From the NCBI GenBank assembly GCA_025667525.1, contig CM046878.1, positions 95,061,237-95,125,236 of the forward strand: 64,000 nt of DNA. The letters run 5' to 3'. Positions 56,885-64,000 of this stretch are shown one piece after another. A model generated the notes under the pieces. That model was not told where the DNA came from. It was given only the letters and a program-made list of their open reading frames with translations, and made no database searches. Numbering within the stretch: the stretch's first letter is position 1; each line of letters opens with the position of its first letter. Made by a program: the position numbers and the translations under genes. The DNA is from Glebionis coronaria (Eukaryota > Streptophyta > Magnoliopsida > Asterales > Asteraceae).

Positions 56885-57570
56885 GTGGGAAAAACACTAC
56901 ATCATGCATAAAACAAAGAAACCCAAAAAATACTTATAACCATACACTAACCATCAAATACTGATTTTGAGGCCAGTATTAAGCAAGTGATATAGATATA
57001 CACAGATTTGAAAAATAAAAGTCACAACTTTTGACCAGAGTAAAATGGATATAATACCCATGAAACTCAATAATAATAACCATATAACCATATGTGAAAT
57101 GTTTTGATGACTGTTTTGATGGACAAGTGACAAAGTGTTATGAGTATTGAGAATAAACACAACCAGACAAAGAGTTATGATAAATTCGGACAATAAAAAT
57201 TGAGAGATCGAGACCCAAAAAAAATTTTAACCACCGAATCACATAATAAAAACACTACGATCTAAGAACTGAACCGAAGCTCTGATGCCAATTATGGGTT
57301 TGCCATTTAAGGATCCGGTGGTCTAGGTGGGTGGTGGAAGGTGTTGGTATCCATGGATGAAGTAGAGAGGTTGTGTGTGTAAAAGAAAGAAAAAGTTTAT
57401 GAAAGTGAAAATGAAAAACAAACAACAACCCCCTCCTTGGAAGCCTTGGAGGGGTATATATAGTCACACGACACCTAAACTATACATCGCTACCTAGTCT
57501 AGTCTATGCGTGTGACTATGATAACTAATGGGAATTCTTAAATGTCGCCACATAAAGTGAATTTCCAACA
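56885..57570 (-). mobile_element. Fragment of a second 3.9 kb-type element: 5' LTR and adjoining interior
   Basis: LTR 57293-57570 (278 bp) is clearly related to the 292 bp LTRs: GGGTTTGC, TCCTTGGAAGCCTTGGA, AATTCTTAAATGTCG and a TTTCCAACA end. The bases to its left match the interior next to the primer site at 40840-40935; the primer site is degraded (plus GCTCTGATGCCA). No second LTR. TAAAGA occurs at 57571-57576 and at 56879-56884. Confidence 0.7.
57293..57570 (-). repeat. LTR related to the 292 bp family
   Basis: TATA box (plus TATATATAG, about 57456-57464) read on the minus strand and followed by the CCCCTCC...GGAGGGG hairpin, as in the 3.9 kb element. Its terminal TG is changed to TA. 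Confidence 0.85.
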
Positions 57571-57576
57571 TAAAGA

Positions 57577-60170
57577 AATAATAAAGGTCATAGAGCTGTC
57601 AATCCAACATTTTCTTTATGTTGTCAAGAGGGAAAAATACTCTTACCCAAATTCAAAGAAACACCACCACCTTTAGACTACCTCCTTGACTTTGCTAATC
57701 CTGCTACATCAAAATTTAGAGAACATATTAGGATATATAACAGCATGTTCTGCTTTACATCATTTGGAGCTAGAATAGATCATGCAATAAATAACGGAAG
57801 GGGGGGGGGTGTATACATTTAGGATAAATGGAAAAAATTCTCATCGTATTGGTTCTCTACTTCCGCAAGAAGGCCACCAGCCGAGATACACACAACTTTA
57901 TTTTTTTGATACAAAAAATGAAGCTAAGAACCGGATGTCTGCTTTTCTAAATACGAGGCAGGTGATGAGGTGAATGCTACAATTGTAGCAGACTTGATAT
58001 CCATGTTGGACAGATTAAGCCTTACTGCAAAAGCATTCCGAATGGCACGCGATTGGTGCTATTATCATGAATCTGTCAATTTTGAGTTACACCTTCTTAC
58101 TGGCTGAAAATCTACAAGCAATACAACGCCCCAATTGTTTCTAAAGTAGCAGCTTTGATCACGAAGGATTTTGGGGATAGTGAGCCTATTAGGGATATTG
58201 TGATCAATAGTAAATGTGAAGGACCCAAAAGAATCTCAGAATTGCATTCATCCTACATGGCCCTACAATATCCACTGTTATTTCCCTATGGTGAAGACAG
58301 TTTTCATGAGGAGATTCATTACCATAACAACAAGGGTTCAAGGAAAACAAACAGAGGGTTTGTGACAATGAAAGAATATTACCATACATTATTCAACAGC
58401 ATAATAACCAAGGCAATACTTTGCTCAAAGGTGGACGCCTTTTTCAACAATACTTGGTTGATGCATTCACTGTTGTTGAGTAACAAAGACACAAGTGGTC
58501 GAGAAATAATCAAGATACCATGCGAGTCGATCTCTATCACAATTTGAATGATGTCGTTACAAGAGGATACACGAATGCAGCCAGACTTGGAAGAAGAATT
58601 TTTTTGCCCTCAAGCTTCACGGAAGACCCAAGATATATGATGCAAAATTATCAAGATTCGATGGCCTTATGCCGAACATACGGCAATCCTGACATATTCA
58701 TAAATTTTACATCAAATCCTAAATGGCCAAAAATTGCGGAAATGTTGGCTGATATTCCTGGCCAAAAGTCACACGATCGTCCAAAAGTTGGAACACGAGT
58801 TTTTAAAATGGAACTCACGGAAATGTTAGAAGATCCGAAAAAAAGAATTTTTTGGCAAAATACGTGCAGGTAATATATTACTTCAAATCTTGAATCAATA
58901 TGATACTTTCCCAATAAATACTAAATGTGGCTAATATATTGCAGTTGTATATGTTATTGAGTTTCAAAAGAGAGGACTGTAGAAGAATGTAAATGCAAGA
59001 CGACAAATCAACTTGATGATATCATATCAGCTGAAATGCCATGCCCGAAACAGGATCCAGATGGATACAAAGCTGTCACAGATTTTATGCTGCATGGACC
59101 GTGTGGTAAAGGTACGATGTGCAACATTGAGGGAAAGTGTTCAAAACGATACCCAAAGCAATTTAATGCATAAACAATACTTGATGATGATGGGTACCCG
59201 GTTTACCGTCGAAGAGATTCAAAAGTTACTATTGTTAAAGGAAAAGTCATATACACGAACCAAAATGTGGTGCCTCACAATCGATATTTGCTTCTTAAAT
59301 ATCAGGCCCACATCAATGTTGAATGGTGCAACAAATCAAAAGCAATTAAGTATTTATTCAAATACTTAAACAAAGGTCCGGATCGAGCTACAATTGTTGT
59401 TCAAGAGAACGTTCAATGCAATGGTGAGGGTGAACCAGATCAGGTAATGGTAGTTGATGAAATAAAAAATTATTTGAGTTGCCGATATTTAGCTCCATGA
59501 GCTGTATGGCGGCTATTCTCTTTTGATATTCACTATTCCTACCCATCTGTAATGAAGCTGAATTTTCATCTACCAGAGCAAAATGCAATAACATTGCGTG
59601 ATTCCCAGAATTTACCAGCATTACTACAACGAGAGGAAATTAAAACAACCATGTTCATAGAATGGTTTGAATTGAACAAACGAGATAAGGATGCTCGAAA
59701 ACAGACGTACGCTGAAATTTCACAACACTACTTGTGACATGAACAGGAAAGAATGTGGAAACCTCGAAAAAAAAAATGCATAGGTCGAATCTATTATTCA
59801 AACCTAGCATCAGGAGAACGTTACTAACTCAGAATGTTACTGAATGTTGTCAGAGGACCTAAAACGTTTAAAAAACTGATGACAGTTCACAATACATTAT
59901 ATTCAACGTTCAAAGAAGCGTGTTTTACATATGGACAACTCAATGATGATAAGGAGTGGACACAAGCTATACAAGAGGCTCAATTGTGGGCATTGGCAAC
60001 ACAGCTACGTGATTTATTTGTTACAATACTACTTTTTTGTGATGTGAGCAGACCTGCCAAATTTTGGGAAGAAACTTGGAAGCATTGTCGGAAGATATTT
60101 TGTTGAACAAACGGAAACTTTACAAATATCTTGATCTACAACTCTCAGAAGAAAAAAAATTCAAAATTAC
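57577..60170 (+). pseudogene. Helitron Rep region
   Basis: Reading across frames from 57600: NPTFSLC, KETPPPLDYLLDFANPATSK, MFCFTSFGARIDHAINNGRG, FRINGKNSHRIGSLLPQEG and LYFFDTKNEAKNRMSAF, the conserved N-terminal region. Then ISELHSSYMALQYPLLFPYG, FTSNPKWPKIAEML, VVYVIEFQKRGL and FMLHGPCGKGTMC. The HUH-type Rep tyrosine region HINVEWCNKSKAIKYLFKYL retains both Tyr residues. An intron-like gap lies at 58870-58944. Frames change several times, and stops occur near 58870, 59172, 59498 and 59736. Rep would nick and join DNA in rolling-circle transposition. Confidence 0.85.
58870..58944 (+). other. Intron-like gap in Helitron Rep (75 bp, GT-AG)
   Basis: CGTGCAG/GTAATATATT to CTAATATATTGCAG/TTGTATATG. 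Joining gives the conserved frame IRAVVYVIEFQKRGL. Confidence 0.65.
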
Positions 60171-60176
60171 TGTTTA

Positions 60177-61923
60177 GTGGAGATTGAATCCTTGCTTAAT
60201 CGAAATGGCCGATCATTAGCAGATTTCCACGATATGCCACGTCCAAATACAAGTTTGCTAACAACTATGGATAACCCTTTGATAGGAGAAGTAATGAATT
60301 TTAATATGAAAGAAAGCAAACTTGAGCATGATAAGCTTCATTCTCAAATAAATCCAGAACAAAGGGCCATCTACGAAGAAGTTATTGATTTTGTAAGTAG
60401 AGAGAAGGGGCAATTTTACTTTGTGTATGGACCTGGAGGAACATGGAAGAATTTTTTATACAGGACACTTATATCAAGATTACGACCAGAACGTAAAATT
60501 GTCCTTGTTGTAGCTTCTTCAGGTATGTAATCATATGCTTTTAATGAAATACTTTATACGACTTAAATAATATATCTATCATGTTTTTCTATAAGAAACT
60601 CAAAACTAATATGAGCTTTTAAATTAGACCAGGTATTGCTTCATTGCTCCTACCAAGCGGGAGAACAGCTCACAGCAGGTTCGTGATACCACTTGAATTA
60701 GTGGAAAATAGCACATGTGGTATCAAACAAAACACGTATTTGGCAGAATTAATGTAGTATGCGGAGTCGATTATTTGGGACGAAGCGCCTATGACTCAAA
60801 AGTATGCATTTGAGGCATTAGACAAGACATTAAGGGATATATTTAGGGTTTCAAAATGAATAAAAAAGAAGTAAAATGTTTGGAGGAATAACAGTTTTAT
60901 TAGGAGGCGATTTTAGGCAAATTTTACCCGTTATACCCAAAGCAAAAAGGCCTGAGGTAGTGCAAGCATGCAAACCAGTCAGTTTTATGAAATTCTTGCA
61001 AAGTGTTTACTCTTACACGCAGTATGCGAGTAGATGAATATTCCTCATCAGGCGAGATAGATAGAAGCAAACAAAAATTCAATAAATGGGTTTTAGATGT
61101 AAGTGATAGGATTTTGCCAACAAAAAAAAGAAGCGGAAGACGAAGGAACGTGGATAGAAATTCCAGAGGATTTCATTCTCCAAGCTTGCAATTCTCATTT
61201 GGAACAGATTGTCAATCAATCGTATCCTGATTTTGAAGCTAGGAGAAATGATGAAAACTATCTAAGGAAGCGTTCAATTCTAACTCCTCGAAATGATGAT
61301 GCAGATGAGATAAACAACTATATGTTTAAAAAGCTGTCGGGTGAGACCGTTACTTAAAATAGTGCTAATGAAGTGTGTAAGGGATCTACAGACACCTTGG
61401 ATTAACACCAAGAGTACCCTATCGAGTTTCTAAACTCTTTAAATTCCCAGGCATGCCACCTCATGAATTAAATTTGAAAAAAGAATTGCCTATTATGCTT
61501 TTGCGGAGTGTAAATCCAAGCATGGGATTATGCAACGGGACACGACTGATCATAACTGATTTGGGTCAATTTGTCATTCGTGCCCAGATTCTTACAGGAT
61601 CAAACGTGGGGGAAAGTGTTCTTATCCCAAGAATAACGCCCACATCTACGCAAACACAATGGCCATTCATAATGAAACGAAGGCAATTTCCTGTCAAGCC
61701 TTGGTATGCGATGACTATAAACAGGAGTCAAGGGCAGTCACTCAATTATGTAAGTGTTTATTTACCCAAACCTGTTTTTAGCCATGGTCAACTCTACGTA
61801 GTACTATCTAGAGTAACTTCACCAAAAGGACTGAAGATTTAAATGACCGAAGATGAAGATCCTGAGTTAAAAAATCGAACACGAAACATCGTTTTCAAAG
61901 AGGCTTTTAACAATCTATTTTAA
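60177..61923 (+). pseudogene. Helitron Pif1-type helicase region
   Basis: Starts near the Met-rich link before NPEQRAIYEEVI. Walker A has decayed from the usual GPGGTGKT to GPGGTWKN (about 60429-60452), which should abolish ATP binding. After an intron-like gap at 60523-60632 come [16 protein letters not shown], Walker [55 protein letters not shown], and the late motifs [24 protein letters not shown] and [18 protein letters not shown]. The natural C-terminus FKEAFNNLF ends at 61923. Several shifts and stops, e.g. TAA after KGLKI. The domain unwinds DNA during transposition. Confidence 0.88.
60523..60632 (+). other. Intron-like gap in Helitron helicase (110 bp, GT-AG)
   Basis: GCTTCTTCAG/GTATGTAATC to TTAGACCAG/GTATTGC; joining restores [11 protein letters not shown]. 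Confidence 0.7.
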
Positions 61924-62595
61924 CATTTTAGTAACATTTCAAATAAAGTTATCTTCATTTTGAAAAAAATCCTAGTTATATATCTGTTCATTTCTTTTAA
62001 TTACATGTTGCTATTAGATAAATCAGATCCAACCCTAATTAAAAAGAGGAAAAACCAGAAATTAATTAGAGATAAAATAAAAACAAACTTGTTTTAGACT
62101 TCTTCAATGATCCAATAAAAAAAACCTACAAAGAAGATACCCAATTTTATTTTCAAAATATTAGGATTAAGAAAACTGATAAATATGAAATAAAATGATA
62201 GATGATCATTTTCAAAATATTAGAGTTAAGAAAAATAATAAAGATGAATGAAATGGTATATGATGTTTTCAATTAAAAACAAACGACAATTACATCTATC
62301 TAATAAAAAATAATAAAAAAAGTGTTTGTTTCCATGCATAATGAATAAGATGTTTGGAATAACAAATTAAGATAACAAGAACTAACTTTCAATAATCTTA
62401 ATGCAAAAATTAAATCACAATAACACAATTATAAAACATAACTAGAAACAAGATTTCATATTCCATTCATAATTCATTACAACCATTCCAAGCTTACAAG
62501 TTCATATCCAAAAGATTGAAACATTAACTAAACACAAAAGGTTACTACATCATCATTATTAAAACAACCCCAAAAGAAACACTGAACATAAAGGC
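61924..62595. other. AT-rich intergenic DNA with a 59 bp tandem duplication
   Basis: No ORF. Two diverged copies of a 59 bp unit (TTTTCAAAATATTAG start) at 62150-62208 and 62209-62267. May be the 3' non-coding part of the Helitron. Confidence 0.55.
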
Positions 62596-62886
62596 CTAAT
62601 CAGATAGTTCCATCATCTGAGCTTGAAACTGGAGTTCAGTCAAGCGAGTCCTAGCCCTAGCCAACATTCCATTCAAAGTAGCAAGCTTCTCGGTTTCAGT
62701 GTCACGAAACTCCCTTAAATAACCTAAACTTTCCAAATCAACTTCAAGTTCTTCATCTCTGCTCTCAAACTCAGCAATCAATAAACCAATCCTAACCAAA
62801 TTATTCTTAACATTTTCAACTTGACCCCTCAACACAGTAGCAAAGCTTTCCTCATTAATAGTCATTTGATTAAAATAAAAACCCAT
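62596..62886 (-). CDS. Small coiled-coil protein, unrecognised
   Basis: 96 residues from MGFYFNQMTINEESFATVLR to FQAQMMELSD, mostly helical and heptad-like (VENVKNNLVRIGLLIAEFES, DTETEKLATLNGMLARARTR), acidic in the middle, with no signal or membrane segment. The frame stays open upstream to ATG at 62962-62964 (MANSSSSNMILK) but for one TAA at 62926-62928. The gene may therefore be a 122-codon ORF with a nonsense codon, or may start at the internal Met. It lies on the opposite strand 670 bp after the Helitron helicase. It could be a captured host fragment or an ordinary small gene; I do not know its function. Confidence 0.5.
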   Translation of the reverse strand: MGFYFNQMTINEESFATVLRGQVENVKNNLVRIGLLIAEFESRDEELEVDLESLGYLREFRDTETEKLATLNGMLARARTRLTELQFQAQMMELSD

Positions 62887-62964
62887 GCATTTACCAGTAT
62901 CAGTATGACCAGAAACGTCCTTAAGTTATTTTAAAATCATATTGGATGAACTTGAATTTGCCAT

Positions 62965-63663
62965 TGATGAAACAGAAGTTTAAGATGAATAGTAAAGTGA
63001 AGATTAATTTTAGATTGATTGTAACTAGACTAATGCTACTCATCATTATATAGAACAAGATTGAACAAATTTATGGTTAGAAATAATACCTAATTAATGC
63101 AATTGCGCCCTTTCATTAATCCTGCAATTGCCCTTTACTGTTGCAGATTGATAACAGATATGTGTAGAGTCATCTAGAACAAGCAGAAGATGAAGTGTGT
63201 GTGTGCGTTTTTTAAGGTAATGTTTGGTTATTATCGGTTCTAACTTGAAGCATTTCAAAAAAAAAATCAGCCAATTAAGTTATTGTGAAAGCCCAATGTT
63301 CCCTTGATTAAAAAAAAACCCTATAAAATATAAAATTAACATAAATATTTAAAAGTACAAAATTAAATTAAAAAATTAAAAATACTAGATTAGAAATACA
63401 AAATTTTACAATTTGTTCAATAACAACAACTATCATGCCCCCAAGAAGAGCCACCCAAGCCCCCTTAGTGCAACACACGGGTTCTGGATGTCTCGTTAAA
63501 TAATAATGACACATCATCAACTTGTCAATGTAGCAATCTTTATATAAAATACCCACAGTCCATTGAACCTTACACAATTTAATACATTTCTCAAAGTGGA
63601 CCCTATGAAATTCTATTCCCTGTTTTATTTTATTTCTTTAAAATTCTCTCTACCCAACATGTC
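62965..63663. other. AT-rich intergenic DNA
   Basis: No supported gene. The small open frames here (e.g. at 63368-63577, minus) have no recognisable features. A GTGTGTGTG run lies near 63197. Confidence 0.5.
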
Positions 63664-63671
63664 CTAAAAGA

Positions 63672-63680
<9 letters not shown>
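63664..63680. repeat. Target-site duplication of the SINE, left copy
   Basis: CTAAAAGAATTTATTAT, matching CTAAAGGAATTTATTAT at 63919-63935 with one difference. Confidence 0.85.
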
Positions 63681-63723
<43 letters not shown>

Positions 63724-63724
63724 T
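63676..63724. repeat. (ATT)n microsatellite, tail of the SINE
   Basis: About 16 uninterrupted ATT units, adjoining the SINE 3' end. Confidence 0.95.
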
Positions 63725-63918
63725 TGAACGACAAGTTAGTACAAGACCAAATGTTAGTGAGCCAGAGACTCGACGCATCTGAGTGGGTAGAGTCCGACAC
63801 AGATTCTTACCAAGAAGAAAAACTCGGTGAGGCTCGAACTTGAGACCTCATGGTAACAACCTCCCCCAAAGCTCCTTAGGAGACCTTAGGTGGCCAACTG
63901 AGCTAACCTCCGTTGGTT
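63681..63918 (-). mobile_element. tRNA-derived SINE with (AAT)n tail
   Basis: On the minus strand it begins AACCAACGGAGGTTAGC, with a Pol III A box TTAGCTCAGTTGG (63894-63906) and a B box AGGCTCGAACTT in plus orientation, i.e. AAGTTCGAGCCT (63830-63841). A tRNA-unrelated body follows, ending in about 14 AAT units (63681-63724). Flanked by a 17 bp target duplication at 63664-63680 and 63919-63935. Non-autonomous, moved by LINE enzymes through target-primed reverse transcription. I cannot name the family. Confidence 0.88.
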
Positions 63919-63935
63919 CTAAAGGAATTTATTAT

Positions 63936-64000
63936 AGTAAAAAAATTTAAAAGTTCATTATTGTGGTATAAGATTAAATTAAAATTATTTTTATAATCTT
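63936..64000. other. AT-rich end of window
   Basis: Nothing recognisable in the last 65 bp. Confidence 0.6.

Larger units (their letters stand above)
57571..61923 (+). mobile_element. Helitron, decayed Rep/helicase gene; termini not found
   Basis: A single long RepHel gene in reading order from the Helitron N-terminal region to the helicase C-terminus, with many stops and shifts. It lacks a visible 5' end, being cut by the LTR fragment at 57570. No GC-rich hairpin with CTRR could be recognised downstream. Confidence 0.8.

Noticed and set aside
63731..63920. A true tRNA gene on the minus strand
   Set aside because: A and B boxes are there but the cloverleaf cannot be completed, the box distance is too long, and a tail plus a 17 bp duplication show a SINE.

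Overview
This window is plant nuclear DNA made almost entirely of nested transposable elements; I see no ordinary host gene with an intact exon structure. LTR retrotransposons with plant tRNA-Met and tRNA-Asp primer sites, a plant-type Helitron and a tRNA-derived SINE show that it is an angiosperm. The wording of the Copia and Athila-type proteins resembles those I remember from Asteraceae (daisy family) genomes; that is an inference from memory, not a search.

Layout. (1) Positions 1-16155 hold the 5' part of a Ty3/gypsy chromovirus-like element on the minus strand (gypsy-1): gag with three in-frame intron-like gaps, protease, RT, RNase H and the start of integrase, then its primer site and a 3 kb LTR. 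(2) That LTR is split by a complete plus-strand Athila-type element (Athila-1, 5329-14281, TSD TGTTC). Athila-1 has near-identical LTRs and one long intact gag-protease ORF but no RT, RNase H or integrase. (3) Gypsy-1 itself sits inside the RT gene of a minus-strand Copia element (16156-22314), whose 5' LTR is at 21809-22314. (4) From about 22570 to 42772 lies a non-coding LTR-type region. It is interrupted by a complete gypsy element (gypsy-2, 23962-36223, TSD ATCTT) with similar LTRs but a ruined pol, and by a complete 3.9 kb non-autonomous element (37359-41227, 292 bp LTRs, TSD ATTAG). It ends in an array of about eight hairpin modules (41640-42772).

(5) Positions 42773-47167 are the 3' part of a minus-strand Athila relative (Athila-2). 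A 1.07 kb solo-LTR-like block without matching target duplications (47168-48242) joins it to a plus-strand Athila relative (Athila-3, RT to 3' LTR, from 48243 to about 56880). (6) A single 278 bp LTR with a piece of interior (about 56885-57570) abuts a decayed Helitron Rep/helicase gene (57571-61923). This is followed by a small coiled-coil ORF on the minus strand (62596-62886) and a SINE with a 17 bp target duplication and an (AAT)n tail (63681-63918).

How it fits together. Athila-1 and the 37359 element lack their own replication enzymes, and gypsy-2 carries a dead pol, yet all three are bounded by clean target duplications and similar LTRs. They were therefore probably moved by proteins of related elements. 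A recurring theme is that most LTR elements here carry a private array of short spaced motifs (ATTCCGATC, CTTATCCGGAAT, AGYRGTACTTR, AAATCCGCAAT, TTCGTG) and small inverted repeats at the LTR start or next to the TATA box. The hairpin array at 41640-42772, whose stems change sequence while staying complementary, is the least explained structure in the window.
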